The translations under genes were made by a program, and so were the position numbers. The notes under the pieces are model-generated. The model had not been told where the DNA came from. It saw only the letters and a list, made by a program, of their open reading frames with translations, and did no database searches. Shown piece after piece: positions 23,896 to 36,089 of a DNA stretch of 64,000 nt. Source of the stretch: Coriaria nepalensis (taxonomy: Eukaryota > Streptophyta > Magnoliopsida > Cucurbitales > Coriariaceae); assembly GCA_027186245.1 (NCBI GenBank), contig CP114483.1, positions 32,521,642 to 32,585,641 of the forward strand, read 5' to 3'. How positions within the stretch are numbered: the first letter of the stretch is position 1; each line of letters begins with the position of its first letter.

Positions 23896-24419
23896 AAAAA
23901 AAAAGAAAATTGTCTAAAATGTCTAACACGTCTTTGTCCTGTTTCCTATCTCTTTCATGTCTAAGATTATTTCCCCTGCAACCCCTCTCTTTTCTATCGT
24001 TCTTCTTTCCAATACAATCTATACACAATTTATCATTATTATTGTGAAACGGTTAGAGCAAATATTATGAAATAACTACAAAAAAAAGAAAAGAAAATTA
24101 AAGGGCATTTATAACTTATCATTCCAATGTCGGATTTACTAGTGGAAACACTTTCCATAAGCATGTGTGTGTGTTTTTTTTTTTTTTTGTTCTAATTTTT
24201 GTGGGGTAATACGGTATAAAACTTTAAAGCCACATTTCATCATTTAAGAGTCTATTTTTACGTTTTTCTATATTATGTAAATTTAGGAATCCTTTCATAA
24301 TTTCTTAATTGTCGTGATTAGGGTTTGCTTAGCCTTTTGTCGGCAACTTTTGAATAAATGAAATTTGAGTTTTTCTCTAAGTTTGTTTGAACATAATTGA
24401 GTAAAAACATGTTCGTGTA

Positions 24420-25650
24420 TTTACAAACAAGAAATTTGAAACCCTTGTGATTTGGAGAGTATCCAACAAAGATACATGGAAGAGATTTTGGGCTTAGTTT
24501 TTCAGGACAAGTAGACTTGAGGAATGGAAAGTATTTACTCTTAAAAATTCAAAAATTTGAATAATCAGGTTTTTTTTATTAAAGAGAGTTTCAAACTGAG
24601 ATTTTGAGGAAATGACAGGAGTGGGAAGATGATTTGTGATATAGGAGGCTATGGAAAAGGCTTTATACGAAAGGACTTCGAAGTTTGAGATTGAATTAAC
24701 AAAAAAATGATCATTTTAGATAAGTGACAGTTTTTATGTTCGGCAATCCCATATCATTGAGAGGTATGAGAGTACGAAATATGATAGGAAATATTGGAAG
24801 ATTCAAGAAATTGTTAGAAATGATTCTTAGTGAGCTCAAGAGCATTGTTGCATTGAAAGATTTTAATGGAGGAAGGGAAATGAATTTCAACATAGAGATT
24901 TAAGTGTTTAAAACATGTGATAGCATTAGATTTATTATATAGTGGAGAGAGCCATATAAAATAAATGAAATCATTAATGAAGTTAATGAAATAACGAAAA
25001 TATATCGCAATGAATCATAAATAATGGAGATGTACTATGAAAAACGTGAAGAGAAAAAAGGTAAATGAAAACTTTTGACTTTATGACAAATATTATAAAA
25101 AAATTTCACATTAAGAAATATAGAAAAATGCGGAACTGAGGAGCGAACTTGGGTGAGAAGAGTCCACGTGAGGATTCGGGATTTTGGCTGAGAGGTACGC
25201 AGATTGAGGAGTAGATCGTGGATGAGAGACCTGGGATGGGGAAAAAGAAGTGGTGGCTCCACCATTGTTGCGAGATTCGGTGTAATGAAAGAGGCATCAA
25301 GATATAAGGTGACCAAACTATTTACAGATCTAGTATTGAGTCTCAACAGAGGAGAAAGACGGCTGTCGCAAGAGGTAGGTCGCTATTGAAAGGAGCCACG
25401 GTTAGGTCTGAACCCTTGTTTGGTTTTAGATTGAATGGAGTTCTGAATGTTGATGGAGAGTATAGCTATGTTGTTGGTGAGGGTGGATTGGGTCGCAAGA
25501 CTGTGTTGATGTGATCATTATTCGTGAACAAGTAGCTTTAATTGAATTTCAGAGAACGATGGAGGGGTGGGTTGATTTTCCATTGTGGTGACAAATTGGT
25601 GGTAATCCAGAAGTAGTCCGTTCATGGGAAACAAGATCGAAGTCAGAAAT
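24420..25650 (-). pseudogene. Deleted Ty1-copia element (gag zinc knuckle and integrase end)
   Basis: Reading leftwards, about 25600-25250 looks like a copia gag: a QPTPPSFSEIQ-like opening and later a Q-Y-stop-ICK-stop-FGHLI phrase that resembles a broken CCHC knuckle. Near 24560-24400 is KLSPKSLPCIFVGYSPNHKG, the copia integrase C-terminal region (LSPR...CIFVGYS...KGY). The integrase core that should lie between them is missing, so the element carries an internal deletion as well as stops. Assignment of the gag end is less sure than the integrase end. Confidence 0.55.
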
Positions 25651-25659
25651 TATGTCGCC

Positions 25660-26080
25660 GATAGCAGCGAGAAATAGGACAAAACCAAAACCTCTACGCA
25701 AAAAAAGATACGAAAAAATTATTTGTAACTAAAATGAAAATATATGATGCCTAATCTAATCAAAGTTTAAATCTAATAGATTTTGGGAGTGAAGAAGTGT
25801 TAAGTAAATCTATATCAGACTCATTTGAGATATTAATGCTGGCCATAATTGTGCTCTTTTTTTTTTTTTGGGTGTAATTATGGCTTTCTAATTTCTCATA
25901 TTGTAGGAAGTTTTCTCCAACTATAATTGCAAGATTTTGGGTATTTAATGGAAATTTATTAAATTAATGTATTACGTAAGAACTTTATACAATGGATGTT
26001 TAAAGTTATACAAATTGTAGCATGAACACATAAGGAAAAATACGAAAACATTGCTTCTTCACCGCTTTTCTTATTCCTTC
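25660..26080. other. 3' flank of NPF gene A
   Basis: AT-rich, with a T run at 25858-25870. It presumably includes the 3' UTR of gene A. No other gene is seen. Confidence 0.4.
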
Positions 26081-26085
26081 GTTTA

Positions 26086-28297
26086 TTACTTTTTACCCCA
26101 TGATAGAAGAGGGATGGGAGACCACCTGGAGTTGGAGCCATAGTTTGGGGTCTCTTGAGGTGTTGGGGTCTCTTGAGGAGTGGGCATCATTGGGCTAAGT
26201 CCAACATGACCAACCTCTTCATCACCTTGTTTTGTCTCCACCACTTTGTATTTGTACCAAGATGCACAGGTTAAGTAGATTACAAAGTTTATGACACTTA
26301 ATGCCGCCAATAACCAGTAGAAATAGTCGAGATGGTCTCTGTTTAGATTACTGCTAGCTAGCCAACCACCACTCACCTTGTTCACCACCTCCACCACAAC
26401 TGTACTCATGTAGTATCCAAATGCAAATGAACACCATGAAATGGCTGTGCCAAGTGATTTCATCCTAACTGAGCTCTCTTCATGAAAAAACTCTAGCAAC
26501 CCCACTAGCGTGAACATATCAGCCGCACCAAATATACCAAATTGGAAACCTAGCCACCATAATGTCATTGGCAAAGGGTCGTTGGTATCGACCAAGTTGT
26601 GACTAATGGCAAGGTTTTTCCGGCGAGTCTCCACAAGGGCAGCTACAGCCATAGAAATAATTGACAGAAATAGTCCGATTCCAACCCGTTGAAGATGTCG
26701 AATTCCAGATGGGATTCCTGTTATTTTCCTGGCAACGGGAACAAAAATGCGGTCGTATAGCGGGATCATAATGAAAATGAAAGTTAAGGGGATCATTTGG
26801 AGCGATGAAACGGGAACTTTGAAACTTCCGATACTGCGGTCCAAGGTTGTCGCTTGTTGGATTGAGAAAGTTTGGAGTTGTGCTAAACATGTGTTCATGA
26901 AGATAGTACTGAGAAAAACTGGCCCCATGCGAATGAGGATCTTCAAATCCTCAACTTGTGTTACTGTACACAAACTCCACGGTCCATAACTATTCTTCGA
27001 TGTCGTTTCACCATCGATATTGCTCTTAATAATTGCAGCACGATCCAAGAACCTGGAAACTTACGTGTTAGCACTTAGTATATCATCTCAAAGACTAACT
27101 TAAACTCCATATATACTAAAATTCACCTACATACCGGAATTGTGCTGATCTCGGAAGAACTTCATCGTACTCCCCTTCTATTTTCTCATGAATTTCATGC
27201 ATTTCATCTTCATTCTCTGGAATTGGTAAGTGTCGGTTCTTAATAGCGACCACGAGCACCTGAAGAACTCTTACAAGTGGACTTTCTTTGCGAACATTGA
27301 TATTTAGATAAAACGGTTTCCCAATGCAAATTAACACAATCGAGAAGAATATAGCTATAGAGCAAGTAGCAAAACCCCATTTCCAACCCTTTTCATTTGT
27401 TAACCAAGCAACGAACGTTACACCAACCATCGATCCTACAACAAGGCTATATAGAAACCAATTAAAGAAACTCGAAACTTTTGTTGCCTTTTTGGGATCG
27501 TCATCTTCGTATTGCTCTGCTCCCAAGGCCGGTAAAGCAGCTTTTATGCCGCCCGAACCTAGTGCTATTAAGTAAATTCCTACGAATAGAATTGCTACTT
27601 GCGAAGAGCTTGCTTTCTCGCATTGGCCATTTTGTCTAACTGTTATATCTTTACAAGGGTTTGGCCTTAGCTCGTGAATCCCTGCTTGTAATGCAAGAAG
27701 TGCATATCCCTACAAAATACAAATGGAGATATAAGAAAAATGATTTGATTCTAACATTACTAATATAGATAGCTAGAGAGGAAGAGGTGAGATTTAGTGA
27801 TTAGTTACCAGCAATTCCATGGAACCAAAGATGACACAAGTGGTGAATCTTGAGAGATAGGTATCGGAGATGAATCCTCCGACAAGTGTAAGTAAATAGG
27901 CCGTGCCGGAAAAGTTAGTGAACGTGGTGGCCGATTTTGTTAAGCTAAAGTTCATAAATTCGTAAAAGTAAGTCACAATGCTCACTGCCATGGCTATAAA
28001 TGCCATGTTATCGAACGCCTCCATAGCTGCAACAATTGAATTTATGTTAGTTTATTAAACAACCTTTAACTTATGGATTCATTAATAAGGAATTGTATAC
28101 TACCATATACAAAAAATGTTGCTCTATGTCCTCCTCTCTTGAACCGTTGAGGTCGCGGTTTAATCTCGACAAACCGATCCTGTCGAAAAGAGAGAAAGAA
28201 ACAAAGAGTGAAAAGAGTACTCTAAAGTGCTACGATCTGTTTGAGCCAAAAGGAAAGAAGCTTCGATCTTGGACTCAAAGCAATATGCAATTACCAT
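26086..28297 (-). CDS. NRT1/PTR (NPF) transporter, gene A, probably NPF4 clade
   Basis: Five exons on the minus strand: 28297-28295 (ATG only), 28179-28104, 28026-27809, 27709-27135 and 27052-26086, all GT-AG and in phase, giving 612 residues. The protein has an RGGHRA lead-in (16-21), a first membrane helix with MEAFDNMAF, TNFSGTAYLLTLVGGFISDT in helix 2-3, ALGAEQYEDDDPKKA, SSFFNWFLYSLVVGS, LQVLVVAIKNRHLPIPE, then after the central loop PWSLCTVTQVED, LAQLQTFSIQQATTLDRSI, RVGIGLFLS and ISWCSFAFGYY. This is a complete twelve-helix MFS peptide/nitrate-type carrier. The ExxER proton-coupling motif is degenerate (E29, D32, N33), as in NPF4 members, several of which import ABA, GA or nitrate; the substrate here is unknown. 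The tail has a repeated TPQETP motif. Likely plasma membrane. Confidence 0.93.
28295..28297 (-). other. Start-codon-only first coding exon of NPF gene A
   Basis: The ATG is followed at once by GTAATT. The next exon opens with GATCGG after a CGACAG acceptor, giving Met-Asp-Arg-Phe-Val-Glu. No in-frame ATG lies upstream before a stop. Gene B has the same layout, which supports the model. Confidence 0.8.
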
Positions 28298-28390
28298 TTT
28301 GTCGACTGATTTTTGCACTGCACGAATTTCTTTTTGTTTCGTTGTTCGAGATATGAGTTGTTTTGTGATCTATGCATTGCAGTAGTAGCT

Positions 28391-28400
28391 ACATATATAG
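28391..28400 (-). promoter_or_regulatory. TATA box of NPF gene A
   Basis: CTATATATGT on the minus strand lies about 95 bases before the ATG. The downstream leader (GCAATG followed by GATCACAAA) is alignable with that of gene B. Confidence 0.6.
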
Positions 28401-28409
28401 AGCCAGAAC

Positions 28410-29980
28410 ACCGTCCACATCACTCTAGCTGATGAATGCAAAGTTACTTTTTGTTGACAAGTCAACATCTATACATTTATCTTGGTGACCTTGATATTTT
28501 GGTGAGCTTGTCCCCTAATCAAAACAACTTATAACTTTGACATTGCCTTGGCTTTGCAGTCGCAGTAACAGTACTATGATTGTATATTTTATTTTGTCTT
28601 CAATGATCGACAGTGTTTTTATGTCATTGTCCTATTTTCTTTTCACTTTTTCTAAAAGATATATTAGTAATTTCATATTATTTGTATACTTAGCAAACCC
28701 TAGATGTTGCCTATACATACTACCTGATTCAACTTTACAACACGTGTGGAAATATACAATTAACGTTTTACATTCAATCGCTCGTTCTACCCTTTCATTT
28801 TCAGCTAAAAGTTTTTTATTTCTGCTGGTGATGATTTGTGGATAAATTGGCTAAAAAGAGGAACAAAACATTAGGGAGGGTTTCAAAATTACTAGGGAAA
28901 TGAATCCAAGACAAGCACAACAAATAGACAGCATATCATGATCAAACGTTTATCGGATACAATATTTGTTCGATACGACTCGATACATATCCGATACGCA
29001 TTTACATTACATCTTTTAATCACATATAATTTTTTTTTGTTACAAATTTAAAATTTATTGTGTCATGATGCGATCCTTCCAAAATAACATAAACTATATG
29101 ACCTCTTGATAGTATATAATATATTAATCGTGGCTTATCTTGTGCTTTTTTTATTCCCGAGTATATTGATGAGTTATTAGTATCAAGTGGTCATTTTCTT
29201 ATTTTGGCTTCTGAGCACATTGCCTAATAATCGGAGTTTTATAATCGAATTTTGGTCAACTTGTCTAAAATATAGTAAAAACAATAATGATGATGATGAT
29301 GATAATATTAATTATGAATAATAAGCATGTTGTATATTTTAAAATGTAAAGAACTTGTTATATATTTATCAAAAATGAAAAAATCTTTATTTTTTAATTT
29401 TCCTATTTTATAATTTGACATACTGAATTGTTATTAAATACTTTTTTTTTTTTCTAAATAAAAATATTATTTTTTCTTAATAAAAATATTATTTTTTCTT
29501 AATAAAAATATACTTTTTTCCCCTTCTCCTATCCTCCCTCCTATCCAATTTTTCTCCACCCAACCCATAAATCCATGTGGTTTCAGGTTTCATTATTATT
29601 ATTATTATTATTTTCTTATGGAGGAGGGGAGTGGAAGTGGGTATGGAAACGGGTAAGAAACGGGTAAGAAAGTTTAAATAGATTTAATTAAGTACATGAT
29701 ATTTAATTAAAAAATGGTGAATTGTAATTTACTGGTCTTAATCAGTTTAAGAAAAATATTATATTATAATCTTTTAATTACTTATGTATTTTCTATTTTC
29801 TTCTGATTAAAAGAAAAAAAAAAAGAAAAAAAAATAGTATTATAAAAAGTTATTCCTTAATATTCCTAAAATAAAAATATCATTTATATTCCAATTATTA
29901 ATAACATATCGCATAATTATTTTGAATAATATATAATAATCACTTTTAATGATAGATATTTAAAATATTTATCATTTGAC

Positions 29981-30012
<32 letters not shown>

Positions 30013-30400
30013 CAATTTTGAATAAAATAAGATTAAATTCTTCTAAAGTTCCTTATTTATGAAGTTATTAGCACTTTTTTATCTAATTAATTTTCTACAA
30101 GATATATGGTTGCATATAACCATATTGTTACAAATACTTAATTTGTCTCCGGGTTGCTCAAATCCGATCGATCCGAACCGAAATTATAGGATCTCAATCG
30201 TGTCGGTCCACAAACTTTGCCTAAAGTCTGTTATATAAATATTGATTTAGCAAAAATATTATATATTTTACAACATAATTTTAAGAAAGTAAGACTGAGA
30301 TTGCAACTAGTTTATTAGAGTTCACTTTTATAGACTTAGGTATAAAGATTTTTCAAAAAAGAAATAGAGAAGAACCTTAATTAGATCAAAATTTTCAAAG
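28410..30400. other. Upstream region of NPF gene A, AT-rich
   Basis: Contains the distal promoter. Microsatellites are (ATT)n near 29590-29612 and (TAA)n near 29985-30012. A short cluster of GATAC words lies at 28955-29000. A threefold 'aaaaatattattttttcttaat' repeat (shortened) occurs at 29460-29515. No gene is seen. Confidence 0.5.
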
Positions 30401-30419
30401 ACTACGATGTTACCTACAT

Positions 30420-31225
30420 TTTGGCCAGATTCACCGACTACTAAGTGAACAAAGTATGCCTGCTTCGATTAAAGCCCCACCAACTGGTAGTTAGTTGTCC
30501 GTGTTGGTTTGCGAAAGGTTTTTTTTAAGCAACAGCTTGGTTGAAAATGCATAAATAAATAATATATTTATTTATTTAATTCATTATATATATATATATT
30601 AGTAATAGAGATCCACGTTTACGTTTTTTACTTTATTAATTTAATATTTTAAAGAGTTTTATATAATTTTTTTTCTTTAAATTTTCACAAATATATAATT
30701 TAAATTAATGTTTTAAATTATTTGTTGATATAAATTTTAATTTATTTAATTATATATTTTTAAATAATATTTTAATTAATTAATGAGATTAATTTTAAAT
30801 ATAAAAAGTTTTATAAAGTTATAAGATGTATTTAATTTTTATATTTTAATTTAGTTATTACGAAATATAAAATCTAACATATATATGTTAGATATTTACG
30901 ATTTATATATTAATTAATTTATAATGAAATTTTTTTATAATATACCATATTATAAAAATTTTGTCCCACAATTTTAATCATTTTTTTAATCTTACCCTAT
31001 GATATCTTCTCACTGTATCGAAAGACTGAATGCACCATAGTATATATCTACTTAGTAATATAAGCCCACTTCTGGAATCAATCGATCACTTCACACTAGT
31101 TATTGTCGTGGGAACAAAGACAATTGAGAGAGAGCGTATGATTGAGATTTGAGACTTCAGAGAAAGTGTGTCAGTATAGATTACAACGCGCATGTGATCG
31201 ACGAACTTATCAGGCAATAAATATT
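30420..31225 (-). repeat. Upstream duplication block shared with NPF gene B (copy A)
   Basis: Two parts match 47560-47900: 'ccaactggta...gttggtttgc...cttggttgaaaa' near 30478-30550, and 'cccacttctggaatcaatcgatcac...gtcgtggg...gagagagcg...tacaacgcgcat' near 31067-31195. Between them lies about 500 bp of AT-rich sequence absent from copy B. The block lies about 2.1-2.9 kb upstream of gene A. Confidence 0.7.
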
Positions 31226-31324
31226 ACTAGAGAGTAGAGACCTTATTTATATAAACCATCTAGCAATTGTCATGTATCAAAATATTATGTTAATATGAAT
31301 CATATTAATTTAGGTTTTATCCTA

Positions 31325-31575
31325 TCATGAATCGCAAAGCTTGATTAAGCTTGAGTTACTCGAGCAACACGAGCTACTTGCTCATGAAACTCGTTCTAAA
31401 TTTATCGAATTACTTGCGAACTTATAAAATCGAGTACCTTCTACCTTGAGTGTAACTCGTTTACTTATACGGACTGATTATTTACTTGAACTCGACTATT
31501 CTCGAGCTCGAGCGGAGCTTAAACAAGCCCAACTTGCATAGCTTGCTAGAGCTCATTTGTATAAACCCCTAACCT
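31325..31575. mobile_element. Possible nonautonomous hAT-type element (CTCGAG-rich)
   Basis: Dense TCGAG/GAGCTC motifs are followed by 'gctcatttgtataaaccccta', which reads TAGGGGTTTATACAAATGAG on the other strand. This resembles the end of common nonautonomous plant DNA elements. The opposite terminus and a target duplication were not identified. Confidence 0.35.
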
Positions 31576-31579
31576 TTGT

Positions 31580-33470
31580 TATTTAACTTAGATTTCTGTA
31601 GAAGATGTTGTCTTTCCCTTCTAAAATGTCCCCTCCGTCTTCTTCGCTTTTTGCATTGTTATGGTAATGATGTGTTGAGCAAATTCACTAGTAAATTAAA
31701 ATGAACGTTTCCGCAATGAAAAAAATTGGTGCTATTTCAGTTAACATCACATACAGTATATATATGAAATTTCTATCAAAATTCAAGAATTTTGATTAAA
31801 GTGATATATTATTTTAATATTTTTAATTAAATTTTTTTTTTATTAACCTTATTTCAATTAAGTCTCTTAAATTTCTTTATTTAAAATTTAATAATTTTAA
31901 ATAAAACATATTAGATTATTTATTTTATAAAAATAAGAGATTAGCCCCCAATTCTCCCTAAAAGTGGGTAGTAATTGAGTTATAAAAGTATTATTTGCCC
32001 ATTATCTTTCGAAATTAAGATTTTGACCCAACTAATAAAAAATAATGATGGGTTAAGTCCCAAGAGTTATAGACAATTAAGATTTGCTTATTTGAGCGTG
32101 GGAGTTGACATATAGATATTTTCATTGTGGGCGTTAAGATTGTTCACGGTAATTTATATATTCATATTAAATATAATTTTAATGAATATAAATAATTTTT
32201 TTGTGAAAAAAAAAAAACTTAATTAGCTATATTTAGTTTTGAGATTTAATTTATTATAATAATTTTTCAAATTTAAAGAATCTATAGTAAAATAAAATAA
32301 AATAATTATTTTAATATTATTTTCTGTCAACTCTTTTAATGTAAATAGATTTATCTCCACTAAATAATATATATAATAATATTTACTTGATTTAAAGAAT
32401 AAAATTGATAATATGACATGGAATTATGTAAAAATTCATTAATTAATATATTATATTAATTAAAATTAAGATAAATTAAAGTTTTGTTTTTTTTGAAAGA
32501 ATGCTTAATTTTAATTACATTTTTTCTATTTATTATCATTATCCAAATGAGAAAGTGACAAGTTGACAGGTGTTACCTGGTCCTCTTTGTTTCTTTCTAA
32601 AAATAAATGGCTCAAATTAATTAAGATTCAAGATTCAAAGCTGTACAATAACAATACTATAATATAATCTCAGATTTAATTTAACGGAAAACTGCAGTTT
32701 GTCTGTTGCAAGTTGAAAAATATTATAATTTTATTTATTGTCTTATTAAATTGGAATTTAATTATATAATTTGTTATTATTGAAGACTGTCAGACGTCAC
32801 AGAATTTTATGTTACCTGGTCTTCTGGTGTTGTTTGTTGCGAACTGTAATCCACAAACATTAACAAAACCATTAAGTTTATAAGAGCATGTGATTGTTTA
32901 AATTAATTGAACTAGCAAATTAATGAGACATATATATAATGAAAGATCATCGTGTGACATGTAAATAAGATTTTAATTATAAAATTTTATTTTTAGTATT
33001 TTATATAATATATAAAAATAATATTTATAATTAAATAAATAAGATTATTGATTGTATAATAATTTTGTTCTATAGCATTATTGAAGGTTTTGACTTTTAA
33101 TAAGAGAACTTATTATTTCATTTATATTTTGTTGATGCTATAATATTTCAACCCGTCGGTATATGATAAGTTTATTGATTTAAATTAAGTATTAATCGGT
33201 TATATTTAAGTTGAATAATTAAAATTAAATAATTAATATGACCAGTTAGTAACTAAGTTAATTTAATATGAGTATTAATTGATCTCCATCAACTGAATAT
33301 AATTTAAGTTGAAAAAATTCGGTTAAGTGATAAATATTTAGAAAATTGAAGAAATGACTTGGATCAATGACGTGGTGTAAAAAATTATTATATATAGTTT
33401 GTATATAGATCACTCAATATGTAATTTCGACTGTCTAGAAAAACAAAAAAAATAAAAAAACGAAACATTT
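31580..33470. other. AT-rich intergenic DNA
   Basis: Short homopolymers and AT-rich tracts, no open frame with family features. Nothing else is seen. Confidence 0.5.
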
Positions 33471-33479
33471 TCCAACAAA

Positions 33480-33905
33480 TGAAGAGGGAACAAAATACGA
33501 GATGGAACAATCTTTCCTTACACAATTCTACCAAGTCCAGTCAGAAGTGACAGTGGCATATTTGTCCCGCTTATACCAAAATACGAGAGAATCGACTAAT
33601 GCATATCTAGCTTGGTTCAAGCAACAACGTAATCGATATATCCTATACTATTGAAGAATGATTGAGATTTTCGGATAATCATTGTCAAACCCCTTATAAT
33701 TCGTAAACAAAGTGGGAGATCAAAGAAGAGATGTATATTTTCGAGAGGTAAATTTCTACGAAAGAGGAATAAGTATAACAAATGTGAAGTTTATGGACGT
33801 AATAATGCTACATGTCGAAGTCTCATTTTTCTATTTGCCACAACATATTGACACTCATTACCACTTTTTGAAGATATATAATTGGGAAATTATAGTTTTG
33901 TAATA
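33480..33905 (+). pseudogene. Possible Ty3-gypsy gag fragment
   Basis: The plus strand encodes MEQSFLTQFYQVQSEVTVAY, then LSRLYQNTRESTNAYLAWFK. This matches the pattern of gypsy gag (a FLxxF..., E-[TS]-V-x-x-L, then Q...ES...Y...F). A CEVYGRNNATC phrase further on in another frame may be a decayed zinc knuckle. Only a few hundred bases are recognisable. Confidence 0.45.
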
Positions 33906-33959
33906 AGTTTGAAAGTTTCGTTAATTTTTGTGTGAAATAAATTTTCTTATTCTCAATAC

Positions 33960-35183
33960 CATTTTGAAGATATGTAATAAAAGAAATAATAATAATATTG
34001 TCAAAAATCTAACTTTGTCTTGAAAGATATTTATATTATACTTAAACAATACACTTAAAATTATAAATATAATATATTTCAATAATTAATCAAAAAATTT
34101 AATCATTACATATTCATATTATGTCTAAATATTATATTTAAAATTATAAAAATATAATTTTTTAATAATCGACCAACAAATTTGACATATATATATTTAT
34201 ATTATATATAAATACTATATTTAAAATCATATATATATATATTACTAAACTCTTACAAAAATCCAAAACTAGGCTACTATATCTCATATTTATATATATA
34301 CATATATATTTAAATATATCAAAACACGTAAGCGTTTAGAAAAACAAAAACGGATCAGTAGCAAACGCATTCTTATAACTAATCTTTATTTCATCTCACC
34401 ACATGTGGAAAACGATAATTTATCTGTTCAGTCAACAATTATGAGCCGTGATTGGATTGAGAGAAATATTTTGGTCAATCTCATCTATCACCGTCTCCCA
34501 AAATTATAAAAAAAAATATAAAGAAAATAGAAAAGAGGGGATTTATTAATGAGAAATTTATAAGTTTGGAATATGAATAATTAAAATATATTAATTAAAT
34601 ATCTAAAATCCATCTAAGATTGGAAAAAGCTTTGATACATATTGAATAATTTAAGCCCGATTTTTTTATAAATTTTAAAACTTTGAAAAAAATATTTTTT
34701 TTTTGTAAATATGATTTGATATTTTGTAGTAAAATATTTTATTACTGTCTTTACTATTAAAAAAAATAGAAAAAAAAATTCATTAATGAAGCTCGAAGCT
34801 CCTTTAATTTCACGACAAAAATTAAGAAAATAAATAAAAATATAATTCTTAAATTTTTAGTGATAATTTTTTATAATTATTAAGAGTTAATTAAGAAAAA
34901 ATAAAAATTTGATATGATTTAATATGCTTGTTCTTTTTCATAAATTATGACAAATCGTCAAAACACATTTTAAAATACGAAACACATTTCAAAACACTTA
35001 TCTAAATAACTCCTTAGATTTTATTCTCTTTAAGTTTATATTTTACAAAACTTTTATAGAATATTATCCCCATAAATTCATATATAAATATAAATATAAA
35101 ATGTAAAATTAATATTTCAGTATTTATTTTTTTATATAAATACTATACGTAGTTACATTTTCTTGAATCTAAATATGATGTAA

Positions 35184-35222
<39 letters not shown>

Positions 35223-36080
35223 GTATAAGATAAATCTATGTGATACTTAATTTTTCATCTTTTAATTTTGATATAAAATAAATAATTAATATAAAATATA
35301 TATATATCATTAAGATCTCAATCATAAATATAATTTATTAAAAAATTATCATCCTCCATTATTTATCAATCATTTTCAATATTTATCTTTTCCTTACTTC
35401 TTGTTCTATCTAACATCGAATATATATATATATATATATATGTTATTTTCAGTCTTTATGCACGTTATCGACAACAAACCGTTGACTCCATTCATGTATA
35501 ATATTCAAGGTCAGTAACCTAGCTATTGTTGCACATGCATGGCACTTGCCTCTTTGTTATCAACTAAGCGCCTTCCAATAAATTTGTATCAAGAGAAGTG
35601 GGTACGTAGATGTAAACCGTAAAATATACACGACTATTTACTCTCTTGCCAATGACTCTTGTAGGTATATATATATATAGTTACTTTCTTCCATTTTGAA
35701 GGTAGAAATATGAGCTTTCAATTTCAAATTAATTAATGATAAGTGAATTGACCTTTATGTATAACGATATTTTCAGCATATTTGTAAATTTGCTATTTTT
35801 CAATACAAGAAATATGGAGTATATATAACAAATAGTCTAATAGGTGTGGACTAAACTGTTATACTATAAAAAAATTGGAACTTTCAAATCTAATTTAATT
35901 GGCAATAAATGTAATGATTTATCTTTATATATACATTCAATTTATAAGGTTTCATATCCCATATGAGATGATATTCCCAATGGTTGAAACCGTGTTAGGT
36001 ATACATTTGATTGTGTCCAATAAGTATCGGTACTCTATACCGTGTTATGTTCTAACCTTTGCTATATCTGTTTGATTATT
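33960..36080. other. AT-rich intergenic DNA with TA microsatellites
   Basis: Includes a (TA)n microsatellite at about 35190-35222, another near 35421-35441, and many short TA stretches. No gene is seen. Confidence 0.55.
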
Positions 36081-36089
36081 GGTGTCAAA

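Noticed and set aside
28537..28845. 102-residue hydrophobic open frame upstream of NPF gene A
   Set aside because: AT-rich chance frame in the promoter region; no equivalent upstream of gene B.
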